DNA from: Streptomyces tagetis
GTDB lineage: Bacteria; Actinomycetota; Actinomycetes; Streptomycetales; Streptomycetaceae
Assembly: GCF_018069565.1 (NCBI RefSeq)
Contig: NZ_JAGPNL010000001.1
Location: forward strand, 372,001-436,000
Length of the DNA stretch: 64,000 nt
Reading direction: 5' to 3'
The position numbers and the translations under genes are program-made. Positions 36,556-44,984 of this stretch are shown one piece after another; the stretch's first letter is position 1, and each line of letters opens with the position of its first letter. Below the pieces are notes generated by a model. That model was not told the DNA's origin and did not search any database. It saw only the letters and a program-made list of their open reading frames with translations.

Positions 36556-37926
36556 TCAGCCGGTCAGGCCCATCCGGGCCCGGTCCCGCTGCTGGTCGAT
36601 GAGGAGGAGGGACAGCGCCCCCGCGGCCACCAGCAGGAGCGCGGTGAGGAGGAAGGCGTGGGTGAAGCCCGCCGCCGCGGTCGCCGCCGAGCCGACCAGG
36701 AAACCGGCGATGGCGGGGGCGAACAGGCCGCCCGCGCTCAGCAGCGCGTTGGTCACCTGGAGGACCGCACCGCGCTGCCCGACCGTCGTCATCTCCGCCG
36801 CGACCAGGTACGTCACCGCGAACAGCGCCGGCGCCGTGCCGAAGCCGAAGGTGAACGCCACCACGCTGAGCGTGCCCGGCGAGACGAGCGCGCCGCACAG
36901 CAGGGCGAGCCCGCTGAAGACGGTCGCGCCGGAGAGGACCACGCCCCGGGAGACCCGGGTACGGACCCCGCGCACGTCGAGGTGCTGGGTGACCCAGCTC
37001 AGCCCCACCGTCGCGGCGGCGCCCCACAGCGCGGGGAAGACGATCATCGAACCGGCGTGCTGGGTGCTGTAGCCGAGGACCTTCTCGTAGTAGGTCGGCA
37101 GCCAGGACGTGGCGAGCGCGAAGGTCCAGTAGCCGAGGAAGGAGCACACGACGGCCAGCAGCCACGACGGCGTCAGGAAGGTCTTGCGGTACGGCACCGG
37201 CGCCACGGCCGGGGTGACGTCAGCGGCCGGTCCGGACGCCACCGGCGCCGTTCCCTCGATCTCCGCCTCGGCCCGCTCCGAGGTGTACGGGCCCTCCTTG
37301 CCCACCACCAGCCACAGCACCGCCCACACCACGCCGATCCCGGCGAGGAAGACGAAGGTCGCCCGCCAGCCGAAGTCGGCCGCGATCCAGGAGAGCACGG
37401 GTGCGAAGCAGACGATGCCGAGCGTCACCCCGGAGGAGGCGAGGGCGGCGGGCGTGGCCCCCTTCTTCCTCGGGAACCACTGGTACACCGCGTGCATCAT
37501 GATCGGCGCCAGCGGTCCCTCACCGGCGCCCAGCAGGACGCGGCTGAACCACAGCGCCGGCAGCGAGGCGAAGACGAAGACCGGCACCTGGGCCACGGCC
37601 CAGATCAGGCACAGGGCGAGCAGGAACCACTTCGACTTGACGCGGTTGGCGATGGGCGCGGCGACGAGCTGGGCCACGCCGAACAGGAAGAAGACGGCGC
37701 TGCCGAGGAGGCCGAACTGCTGCGGGGTGATGTGCAGTTCCCGCATCACCGGCACCGCGACGATGCCGAGGATGGCCTTGTCGGCCCAACTGATCATCAT
37801 CAGGACCAGCAGCATCACGGCCATCAGCCAGCCGTACGACGTGCGTTTCCCGGGAGTCCAGTGGCGGGGGTCCGCCGGGTCCGCGACCTGCGGGACCGAT
37901 GCCGACGCGGCGAGTTGTTGCGTCAT
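36556..37926 (-). CDS. MFS transporter (ACS family-like)
   Basis: A 456-residue transporter with twelve predicted membrane segments and a central cytoplasmic loop (EGPYTSERAEAEIEG...). SWADKAILGIVAVPVMRELHITPQQFGLLGSAVF and GAGEGPLAPIMMHAVYQWFPRKKGATP are typical of anion:cation symporters that import aromatic acids, hexuronates or similar. It is encoded after the reductase and P450 genes on the minus strand, with a 297-bp gap (37927-38223) in which nothing else was recognised. It probably imports the P450 substrate. Confidence 0.87.
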   Translation of the reverse strand: MTQQLAASASVPQVADPADPRHWTPGKRTSYGWLMAVMLLVLMMISWADKAILGIVAVPVMRELHITPQQFGLLGSAVFFLFGVAQLVAAPIANRVKSKWFLLALCLIWAVAQVPVFVFASLPALWFSRVLLGAGEGPLAPIMMHAVYQWFPRKKGATPAALASSGVTLGIVCFAPVLSWIAADFGWRATFVFLAGIGVVWAVLWLVVGKEGPYTSERAEAEIEGTAPVASGPAADVTPAVAPVPYRKTFLTPSWLLAVVCSFLGYWTFALATSWLPTYYEKVLGYSTQHAGSMIVFPALWGAAATVGLSWVTQHLDVRGVRTRVSRGVVLSGATVFSGLALLCGALVSPGTLSVVAFTFGFGTAPALFAVTYLVAAEMTTVGQRGAVLQVTNALLSAGGLFAPAIAGFLVGSAATAAAGFTHAFLLTALLLVAAGALSLLLIDQQRDRARMGLTG

Positions 37927-38223
37927 GGAAGCCTCCGGAACGGAGAACGGTCGCGCGAGCGGACCGCGAAGGGGAGGGAGGGGCGGGGCGGACGCCGGTC
38001 GCACGACCGGCGGCCCCGGGGCCCGGCGACCCGTACGGCTACGGACCGGGACTGGACAGGGCGGCCCGCGCCCGTACGGCGACGGGCTGGGCAGGGGGGT
38101 GGTTCAGGGAGGGGGCGGGGCGGGCGCGCGGCGGATGGGGTGTGCCCGGGACCTGTACGGGGCGGCCGAGGCCGGACCCCCGCCGGGCCCGCGGCCCTTC
38201 CCCGGCGCCCGCGCCCCCGTCCG

Positions 38224-39429
38224 TCAGGACCGGGGGGTGACCCGGACCGGGAGGGAGGCGAAGCCGCGCAGCACGTTGTGGACGAGGGGGACCGGTTCGC
38301 CGGCCGGCTCGATGGTCTCGACGCGGGCGGCGAGGGCCCGCAGCACGAGTTCGATCTCCAGCCGGGCGATGGGCTGGCCGACGCACTGGTGCAGCCCCAT
38401 GCCGAAGGCGACATGGCCGGACGCCTGCCGCTCCAGGTCGTAGCGGTCGGCGTCGGCGCCCCACTTGCGCGGGTCGCGGTTGGCGGCGCCGATGAAGAGC
38501 AGCAGCTTCGCGCCCTCCGGGATCGCCACCCCGCCCAGCACGCTCGGCGCGGTCGTGGTCCGGTGGAACTTCTGAAACGGCGACTCCAGGCGCAGCGCCT
38601 CGTCCACCGCGAACTTGGCCAGCGACGGATCGTCCCGCAGCGCCGCCCACGCCCCCGGCGTCCGGGACAGGCAGGCGAGGGTGTTGCCGATGCCGAAGAC
38701 CGTGGTGTCCACGCCCGCCGACAGCAGCGCCCGGACCAGCAGCGCGGCCTGCTCGGCGCTGATCAGCCCGTCCTCTACCCGCTCCCAGACGCGCGCGCCG
38801 AAGCCGGTGTCGTCCAGGTTCTCCCGGGCGCAGTTGCGCAGGATCGCGGCGCTGTGCGCGTCGGCGTGGGCGAAGGCGTCCGCGAAGACGTCGTTCTGCG
38901 GGCCGAAGGCGTTGAACACCATGTTGCCGTAGGGCAGCAGGTGCTCCCGGCCCTCCTCGGGGATGCCGACCGCGTCGGGGAAGACGCGCAGCGGGTAGCG
39001 CTCGGCGAGGTCCTTGACCACGTCGAACTCGCCGCGGGCCACCAGTTCCCCGGCGATCTCCTCCGCCGGCCCGGTGAAACGTTCCCGCAGGGGGCGTACC
39101 GTCGCCGGGTTGATGACCCCGGTCAGCGCGCGCCGCATCACCGTGTGGACCGGCGGGTCCGACTCCAGGATGCTCGGCGGGCGCCAGCCCGCGTCCCGGC
39201 GGATGTCCCGGGGGCCGAGCCCGCCGGAGGAGCAGTACGTCTCGAAGTCGGTGAGGACCTCGTAGACCTCCTCGAAGCCGGCGACCGCGTAGGCGCCGCA
39301 CGTCTCCAGCCAGGTCACGGGTCCGTGCGCGCGCAGGCGCTCCAGCATCGGGTACGGGTCCGTGATGTTCGCCGGCGAGAAGGGGTCGTCGGGGAGCGTG
39401 ATGACGCCCCCGGCAGGTGCGATGGTCAT
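38224..39429 (-). CDS. Cytochrome P450, CYP199-like
   Basis: A 401-residue soluble P450. The haem loop FGMGLHQCVGQPIARLE carries the Cys thiolate, the I-helix has LLSAGVDTTVFGIG, and an ExxR is present in DEALRLES. Large blocks match my memory of CYP199A: YCSSGG-G-D, WRPPSILE-DPP-HT, DLAERYPLRVFPDAVG-PEEGREHLLPYGNMVFNAFGP. CYP199A enzymes O-demethylate or hydroxylate para-substituted benzoates. The substrate-loop Arg of CYP199A (SSRG) appears as Gly here, so specificity may differ. It is encoded 25 bp after the reductase and is probably electron-fed by it. Confidence 0.88.
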   Translation of the reverse strand: MTIAPAGGVITLPDDPFSPANITDPYPMLERLRAHGPVTWLETCGAYAVAGFEEVYEVLTDFETYCSSGGLGPRDIRRDAGWRPPSILESDPPVHTVMRRALTGVINPATVRPLRERFTGPAEEIAGELVARGEFDVVKDLAERYPLRVFPDAVGIPEEGREHLLPYGNMVFNAFGPQNDVFADAFAHADAHSAAILRNCARENLDDTGFGARVWERVEDGLISAEQAALLVRALLSAGVDTTVFGIGNTLACLSRTPGAWAALRDDPSLAKFAVDEALRLESPFQKFHRTTTAPSVLGGVAIPEGAKLLLFIGAANRDPRKWGADADRYDLERQASGHVAFGMGLHQCVGQPIARLEIELVLRALAARVETIEPAGEPVPLVHNVLRGFASLPVRVTPRS

Positions 39430-39454
39430 GAGGGGAACCTCTTCGGCAGGGATC

Positions 39455-40438
39455 TCACAGGTCGAGGACGAGCCGGTCACAGCCGGCCGCGGCGCGCGAG
39501 ACGCAGATCATCATGGTCGAACCGGCGTCGTCGCCGGTCAGGACGGCGTCGCGGTGCTCGGGCTCGCCGGAGAGCACCGCGGTCTCGCAGGTGCCGCACA
39601 GCCCCTGCCGGCAGGAGGACAGGACGCGTACGCCCACGTCCTCCACCGCCTCCAGGACCGTACGCTCGGCGGACACCGACACGGTCTTGCCGCTGCGCGC
39701 CAGCTCGACCTCGAACGGGCCGGACGTGGCGCCGGGCCCGAGCGCGGCGGCGGCGAACCGCTCGGTGTGCAGGGTGCCCGGGGGCCAGCCCATGCACAGC
39801 TCCTCCACGGCGCGCAGCATGCCGCCCGGACCGCAGGCGTACACCAGCGTGTGGGCGCGCGGCAGCGACAGGACGGCCCCGAGGTCCATGCGGCCCCGCT
39901 CGTCCTCCGGCACCAGCTCCACCCGGTCCCCGTACGTGTCCGCGAGCTGCCCGGCGAAGGCCATCGCGGCGCGGGACCGGCCGCCGTAGACGAGCCGCCA
40001 CTCCCGGCCGGCCCGCTCGGCGCGCTCGATCATCGGCAGCAGCGGGGTGATGCCGATGCCGCCGGCGAGGAAGAGGTACTTGCGGGAGTCCCGGACGGGG
40101 AAGTTGTTGCGCGGCTCGGAGATCTCCAGGGTGTCCCCGGCGCTCAGCTCACGGTGGACCCGGCGGGAGCCGCCCCGCGAGCCGGGCACGTCGAGCACGG
40201 CGACCCGCAGGTGGGACAGGTCCCCGGGCGAGGAGCACAGCGAGTACTGGCGCACCAGGCCGCCGCCGAGGTGGACATCGACGTGGGCGCCGGGCTCCCA
40301 GGGCTCGAACGGCGATCCGTCCGGAGTGACGAGGACCAGCGAGACCACGCCGTCGGCGACCCGGTCCACGCGCGCCGCGATCACCTCACGGGTACGGGGC
40401 ACGAAGCCGTCCTCCGTGCGCGCACTGAGTCCGCCCAT
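39455..40438 (-). CDS. VanB/phthalate dioxygenase reductase-type oxidoreductase
   Basis: A 327-residue three-domain reductase: an FMN domain (HLGGGLVRQYSLCSSP), an NAD domain (YLFLAGGIGITPLLPMI, YACGPGGMLRAVEE) and a C-terminal [2Fe-2S] plant-type ferredoxin (SSCRQGLCGTCETAVL, final Cys in MMICVSRA). It transfers electrons from NADH to an oxygenase; the P450 gene 25 bp downstream is the evident partner. A P450 paired with a PDR-type reductase is less common than ferredoxin/ferredoxin reductase supply. Confidence 0.92.
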   Translation of the reverse strand: MGGLSARTEDGFVPRTREVIAARVDRVADGVVSLVLVTPDGSPFEPWEPGAHVDVHLGGGLVRQYSLCSSPGDLSHLRVAVLDVPGSRGGSRRVHRELSAGDTLEISEPRNNFPVRDSRKYLFLAGGIGITPLLPMIERAERAGREWRLVYGGRSRAAMAFAGQLADTYGDRVELVPEDERGRMDLGAVLSLPRAHTLVYACGPGGMLRAVEELCMGWPPGTLHTERFAAAALGPGATSGPFEVELARSGKTVSVSAERTVLEAVEDVGVRVLSSCRQGLCGTCETAVLSGEPEHRDAVLTGDDAGSTMMICVSRAAAGCDRLVLDL

Positions 40439-40672
40439 CTGAAGCCTGCTTTCTCACGTGGTACTCGGGGCCGGGCGACGCGGTGTCGCTCCGGTGCGGG
40501 AATGCTAGGTACCGCGAAGTGCCTTTCCCCGGCGCTTTCCACTCAGTGGAACCCGCCCTGCCCCGCCCGACCGCGCCCCCACCGGGACCGTGGCCACCGC
40601 TCCGCCGCGACCTGCGGGTTTCCGTCCGGCCGGGCTTTTCTTCGTCCTCCATCGGCCGTAATGTGCGGTTTC
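40439..40672. promoter_or_regulatory. Divergent promoter with IclR-type operator
   Basis: ttccactcagtggaa at 40537-40551 is a 15-bp palindrome with seven-base arms, placed between the divergent reductase/P450 operon and the IclR gene. The same core tccactcagtggaa recurs at 44839-44852 in another divergent promoter. Confidence 0.75.
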
Positions 40673-41491
40673 ATGAGTTCCCTGGACAAGCGGACCGCCG
40701 AGCGGGGGGAGCCGTCCGGCGGCTCCGCGGGGCCGGTCCCGAAGTCCGTCGCCGCCCGCACGCTGAGAATCCTGGACACCTTCGACTCCGGGCACTGCGA
40801 GCTGTCCCTGAGCGACATCTCCCGCCGCAGCGGGCTGCCGGTGGCCACCTGCCACCGCCTCGTCGGGGAACTCGTCGAGTGGGGCGGACTGCTGCGCACC
40901 GGCGGTCGCTACCGCATCGGGCACAAGCTGTGGTCCCTCGGACTGCTCTCGGAGAGTCACCACGGACTGGCCGAACTGGCGGCCCCGTACATGCACGACG
41001 TGCTGTTCCTGACCAAGCACGTGGTGAACCTGTTCGTCCTCGACGGCGCGCACGCGCTGCTGTTGGAGCGGATCTCCGGCACCCAGCCGGGACGGGCCCT
41101 GCACCGGGTCGGCGACCGGCTCGCACTGCACGCCAGCGCCGGGGGCAAGGCGTTCCTCGCCTACGGACCCCCGGAGCTGGCCAAGGCCGCGCTCGCCAAC
41201 CCGCAGCGGCTCACCCCGAACACGGTGATCGACCCGACCCGGCTCCGCCGCGAGCTGGAACAGGTACGGCGCAAGGGGTACGCGGTGACGCTGGAGGAGG
41301 CGGTCCGGGGCGCCCACGGCATCGCGGTCCCGGTCACGGCGGCCGACGGTTCGGTCCTCGCCGCGCTCGGCGTGGTCACGGTGGGCACCCGGCCCCGGCC
41401 CGCCGCCATCGTGCCGGTGCTCCAGATCGCCGCGCGCAGCATCGCCCGCGAGGCGGGCCGCCTGGCGGTACGGGGCGGGCCGGCGGCGTAG
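40673..41491 (+). CDS. IclR family transcriptional regulator
   Basis: A 272-residue regulator with an N-terminal winged helix (AARTLRILDTFDSGHCELSLSDISRRSGLPVATCHRLVGELVEWG) and an IclR effector domain (LAAPYMHDVLFLTKHVVNLFVLDG, GRALHRVGDRLALHASAGGKAFLA). IclR/PobR-type members often regulate aromatic-acid catabolism. It is divergent from the P450/reductase operon with a matching palindrome between them. A second possible ATG at 40661 would add four residues. Confidence 0.9.
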   Translation: MSSLDKRTAERGEPSGGSAGPVPKSVAARTLRILDTFDSGHCELSLSDISRRSGLPVATCHRLVGELVEWGGLLRTGGRYRIGHKLWSLGLLSESHHGLAELAAPYMHDVLFLTKHVVNLFVLDGAHALLLERISGTQPGRALHRVGDRLALHASAGGKAFLAYGPPELAKAALANPQRLTPNTVIDPTRLRRELEQVRRKGYAVTLEEAVRGAHGIAVPVTAADGSVLAALGVVTVGTRPRPAAIVPVLQIAARSIAREAGRLAVRGGPAA

Positions 41492-41584
41492 GGGAGCGGT
41501 GGGCGGGGCCCGGGGCGGGGCCGGGTGTCCGCAGGGGGAGGAGAGGGGCGCGGTGGTCCCGGCGGGACGGCGTGCCGCCGTCTG

Positions 41585-41875
41585 TCAGAGGGGCGGGACG
41601 AGGCAGAGCAGGGCCGTCGCGGCGGTCAGGCCCGCCGTCAGGACCATCGCCGGGCGCGGCGGTGGCGCCGTCTCCCGCCGCAGGCGGCCCGCGACGAAGG
41701 TGACGCCCGTGGCGAGCGCGGCGCAGCAGGCCGCCGCCCAGACCGGTGCCGAGGCGGCCTCCGCGGCCGTGTGCAGGAGCAGCAGCGCACCCACCGCCTG
41801 GGTCAGCGTCGTCCGCCGCCAGGCCAGGCGGGTGCGCTCGGGCTGGAGCCCCGGCTCACGCGGGGGCCGGCTCAC
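41585..41875 (-). CDS. DUF202 domain-containing membrane protein (second of pair)
   Basis: A 96-residue protein starting at GTG in a GTGA overlap. It has the DUF202 opening (GLQPERTRLAWRRTTLTQAVGALLLL) followed by two more hydrophobic segments, giving three transmembrane helices. The DUF202 family has YidH-like bacterial members and no assigned reaction. Last gene of the aldehyde dehydrogenase operon. Confidence 0.83.
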   Translation of the reverse strand: MSRPPREPGLQPERTRLAWRRTTLTQAVGALLLLHTAAEAASAPVWAAACCAALATGVTFVAGRLRRETAPPPRPAMVLTAGLTAATALLCLVPPL

Positions 41876-42297
41876 GCGGTGCCGCCCGCCCAGACCAGCA
41901 CGGTGGTGAAGGCGGCGACCGCCGCGAGGACGGCGGCCAGCAGCGGCAGCAGCCGCGAACCGGGCAGCGGGCCGCCGCGCCGGATCGCCGACTGGGCCCG
42001 CCGCCAGTGCGGATAGGCCCGTACGGCGATGACGAAGGCCAGCAGCGCGCACACGGCGGCGAGGATCTCGCGCGCGTACGGGACGGAGAAGGGCGGGACG
42101 AGCTGGCGCACCGCCACCGCGGCGGCCAGCAGGCTGACGCCGGTCCGCACCCAGGCGAGGAAGGTCCGCTCGTTGGCGAGGGTGAAGCGGTAGTCCGGCT
42201 CGACCCCGCCGTCCGCGTCCCCGGCCCCGTACTCGTCCGCCTGCCCGGCACCCGCCCGGCCCGCGGCGGGCCCCGCCCCCCGCCTCCGCCGGGTCAC
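41872..42297 (-). CDS. DUF202/YidH family membrane protein (first of pair)
   Basis: A 141-residue protein from a GTG overlapping the MBL gene stop. After an Arg/Gly/Ala-rich cytoplasmic N-terminus of about 35 residues comes the DUF202 signature (YRFTLANERTFLAWVRTGVSLLAAAVAV) and two more membrane helices. DUF202 genes often occur in adjacent pairs, as here. Their presence in a catabolic operon is unexplained. Confidence 0.83.
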   Translation of the reverse strand: MTRRRRGAGPAAGRAGAGQADEYGAGDADGGVEPDYRFTLANERTFLAWVRTGVSLLAAAVAVRQLVPPFSVPYAREILAAVCALLAFVIAVRAYPHWRRAQSAIRRGGPLPGSRLLPLLAAVLAAVAAFTTVLVWAGGTA

Positions 42298-43247
42298 GCC
42301 CGGCCGCCGGCGCCGGACGGGCCGCCCACCCGGTAGCGGGCGCCGCTGGTGGCGACGTCGACGGGGCCGTCGTACGTCGAGGCGGCCTCCCCGTGCCAGT
42401 GGGCGGTGTCGGCGAGGCCCGCGAAGTGCGACAGCACCAGGCGGCGGGCCCCGGCGGCCTTGGCCACCCGGCCCGCCCCGGCCGGCGGGGTGTGCGAGTT
42501 CTCCTGGTGGGCCAGGAAGGCCGGCGAGAATCCCCGGGCGCGGTAGTAGTCGAGGTTCACGGCCTCGTGGACGAGGACGTCGGTGCCCTCCGCCAGCCGC
42601 ACCAGGTTCTCCGACTCCGCCGTGTCGCCGGAGAAGGTGACGGACCCGTACGCCGAGTCGATCCGGTACGCCAGCGCCGGGTGCACCGGCGGATGGTCGA
42701 CCAGGACGGCGGTGACGGTGATCAGCTCGTCGGCGTAGACCTCGAACGGCTCGCCCGCGGCGGCGGAGCCCGGCTCGGGGGCCGCCACCTCCGTCGCCCG
42801 CACCAGCTCGGCCAGCGGCGGCCGGTCCTCGTCGCCCTCCCGGATGGCGATGTCGTAGGAGAACGCGTCCAGCGCGGAGGCGACCAGGCGGCTCGTGCCG
42901 GCCAGGTGCCGGGTGCCGTCCCGGGGGTCGGGGCCGGGGCCGATGACGCGGACGGGGGAGGAGAAGCCGTTCACCGGGCGCCCCCAGTTCCACAGCAGGA
43001 ACCCGGGCAGCTCGACCACGTGGTCGGAGTGCAGGTGGGTGACGAACCCGGCCCGGAAGCGGTGACCGGCCAGCCCGGCCTCGCTCGCGGCGCGGGTGCA
43101 GCCGAGCCCGAAGTCGACGAGGTAGAAGGCGTCGTCGACGACGACCGCGCTGGCGATGCCGTGCTCGGGGCCGCGGATGGCGGGCCCGGCCGCGACGCCG
43201 AGCGTGAGGAGGTCCATGCCGCGCGGCGCGGTCAGGGGGTCGGTCAC
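42294..43247 (-). CDS. Metallo-beta-lactamase-fold hydrolase
   Basis: A 317-residue MBL-fold enzyme with HLHSDHVVELPGF, VDHPPVHPALAYR, TFSGDTAESENLVRLAEG and LSHFAG supplying the usual zinc ligands. It lacks the Tat signal of its paralogue at 35339. GTG at 43247 overlaps the aldehyde dehydrogenase stop; an alternative ATG is ten codons further in (MDLLTLGVAAG). It may hydrolyse a lactone, ester or thioester in the same pathway. Confidence 0.85.
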   Translation of the reverse strand: MTDPLTAPRGMDLLTLGVAAGPAIRGPEHGIASAVVVDDAFYLVDFGLGCTRAASEAGLAGHRFRAGFVTHLHSDHVVELPGFLLWNWGRPVNGFSSPVRVIGPGPDPRDGTRHLAGTSRLVASALDAFSYDIAIREGDEDRPPLAELVRATEVAAPEPGSAAAGEPFEVYADELITVTAVLVDHPPVHPALAYRIDSAYGSVTFSGDTAESENLVRLAEGTDVLVHEAVNLDYYRARGFSPAFLAHQENSHTPPAGAGRVAKAAGARRLVLSHFAGLADTAHWHGEAASTYDGPVDVATSGARYRVGGPSGAGGRA

Positions 43248-44671
43248 CGGAGGGTTCCTTCCGAAACGGGGGCCGCCTGGCGCGGCGTGGGGAGGTGGTG
43301 GGGACGCGCGTTGACGGTTCGGGGTTCCAGGTACTCCGCCAGCCCCCACCGGCCGCGCTCCCGCCCGAGGCCGGAGGACTTCCAGCCGCCGAACGGCGCG
43401 TCCGGCTCCACCTGCGTGTGCTGGTTGATCCAGACGGTGCCGGCCTCGATCCGCGCCGCCACCGCGTGCGCGCGGTCCAGGTCGGGCGACCAGACGGAGG
43501 CCCCGAGGCCGAACTCCTGCCCGTTCAGCCCGTCGAGGACCGCGTCCAGGCCGTCGTAGGCCACGACCGGCAGCGCGTTGCCGAACTGCTCGCCGTCGAC
43601 GAGGTCCATGCCGGGCTCGGCGTCGGTGACGAGGGTCGGTTCCAGGAAGTGTCCGGGCAGGTCGCAGCCGCGGCCCCCGCCCGCCGCGATCCGCGCCCCG
43701 GCGGCGACGGCGCCGTCCACCAGCGAGCGGACGATGGCGTGCTGGGCGGCCGAGTGCATCGGCCCCATCGTCGAACCGGCCGCCACGCCGTGGCCGAGCC
43801 GGTGCCGGGAGACGGCCGCCGCCATCGCCTCGATGAGCGCGTCACGGAGCCCGCGCGGTACGTAGACCCGCTTGACGGCCATGCACACCTGCCCCGCGTT
43901 GCGGAAGGCCGAGGCGACGATGGCCTGGGCGGTGGTCTCCACGTCCGCGTCCGGCAGGACGACCGCCGGGTCGTTGCCGCCGAGTTCGAGGGTGACCCGC
44001 TTGACGGTGGCGGCGGCCTGGGCGGCGACGGCCGTGCCGACCTCCGTCGATCCGGTGAAGGAGATCTTCCGTACGCCGGGCAGGGAACTCAGCGCCACGT
44101 TCACCGCCCGCCCCGGGCTCGTGCGGCACTGGAGCACCCCGGCGGGCAGCACCCGGTTCATCAGCTCCACCAGCGCCATCGTGGACAGCGGCGTGGACGC
44201 GGAGGGCTTGGCGATGACCGTGCACCCGGCGGCCAGCGCGGGCGCGAGCTTGACGCACAGCAGGGAGACGGGGAAGTTCCACGGCGTGATCGTGCCGACC
44301 ACGCCCACCGGCCGGTACTGCACCTCCACGGTGCGGTCGGCCCGGTCCGGGAGCCGCTCCACCTCGTCCCAGGCGAGTCCGGCGTAGTGCTCCAGCAGCC
44401 CGGCGCCGACCCGGAACTCGCCGACCGCCTCGGCCAGCACCTTGCCCTGCTCCAGGGAGAGCAGCCGCCCGAGTTCGTCCTCGTGGGCGCGGACCAGCCC
44501 GGCGCAGGCGCGCAGCGCGGCCCGCCGGGCCTCCCGGTCGGCGGCCCAGCCGGGAGCCGCCGCCCGCGCGGCGGCGACCGCGCGCCGCACCTCGTCCTCG
44601 CCGTGCACCGGGGCCCGGCCGACCATCTCCAAGGTGGCCGGGTCGTGCACGTCGTACGTCTCGTGGGCCAT
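43244..44671 (-). CDS. NAD-dependent aldehyde dehydrogenase
   Basis: A 475-residue aldehyde dehydrogenase. ITPWNFPVSLLCVKLAPAL, SFTGSTEVG, LELGGNDPA (general base) and the Cys in NAGQVCMAVKRVYV are intact, and APFGGWKSSGLGRERGRWGL closes the fold. Between the first two motifs the usual N-x-V-x-G-x-G loop is replaced by QCRTSPGRAVNVALSSL, an unusual cofactor-side segment. The ATG at 44669-44671 matches the family. First of four genes joined by 4-base overlaps. An aromatic aldehyde such as vanillin or formaldehyde released by demethylation is a possible substrate (inference). Confidence 0.9.
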   Translation of the reverse strand: MAHETYDVHDPATLEMVGRAPVHGEDEVRRAVAAARAAAPGWAADREARRAALRACAGLVRAHEDELGRLLSLEQGKVLAEAVGEFRVGAGLLEHYAGLAWDEVERLPDRADRTVEVQYRPVGVVGTITPWNFPVSLLCVKLAPALAAGCTVIAKPSASTPLSTMALVELMNRVLPAGVLQCRTSPGRAVNVALSSLPGVRKISFTGSTEVGTAVAAQAAATVKRVTLELGGNDPAVVLPDADVETTAQAIVASAFRNAGQVCMAVKRVYVPRGLRDALIEAMAAAVSRHRLGHGVAAGSTMGPMHSAAQHAIVRSLVDGAVAAGARIAAGGGRGCDLPGHFLEPTLVTDAEPGMDLVDGEQFGNALPVVAYDGLDAVLDGLNGQEFGLGASVWSPDLDRAHAVAARIEAGTVWINQHTQVEPDAPFGGWKSSGLGRERGRWGLAEYLEPRTVNARPHHLPTPRQAAPVSEGTLR

Positions 44672-44837
44672 CGGGGACGCTCCTGGTGGGCGGCGGGCGA
44701 CCGCGTGCCGCGCGGTCGGTCGGGTACGGGGCCGGCCGCGCGCCACGGCGGACGGGGCCGGGCGCCCGCGCCGGGACCGGGCGCCGCCGGGACCGGCTCA
44801 CACGATTCCCGGGCGCCCGGCCGGGGACAAGCGGCCC

Positions 44838-44917
44838 ATCCACTCAGTGGAAAACCGTGCCGCCCCCGCCCCGTGCCCCACGTCCGCGCGGCGGCCGGGG
44901 CTTTCCGGGGAGTGGAA
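44838..44917. promoter_or_regulatory. IclR-type operators between aldehyde dehydrogenase and SDR genes
   Basis: tccactcagtggaa (44839-44852) repeats the palindrome found at 40537-40551. A second, half-matching site ttccggggagtggaa lies at 44903-44917. Both are between the divergent starts at 44671 and 44985. Confidence 0.72.
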
Positions 44918-44984
44918 AGCGCGCTTGTCAAAGGCGCCGCTTCCCCGGAGCCTCGGGTCACCGTCCGACGAACGAGTGGAAGCC

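Noticed and set aside
44060..44130. Frameshift inside the aldehyde dehydrogenase
   Set aside because: Length and downstream motifs stay in frame, so an unusual loop is reported instead.
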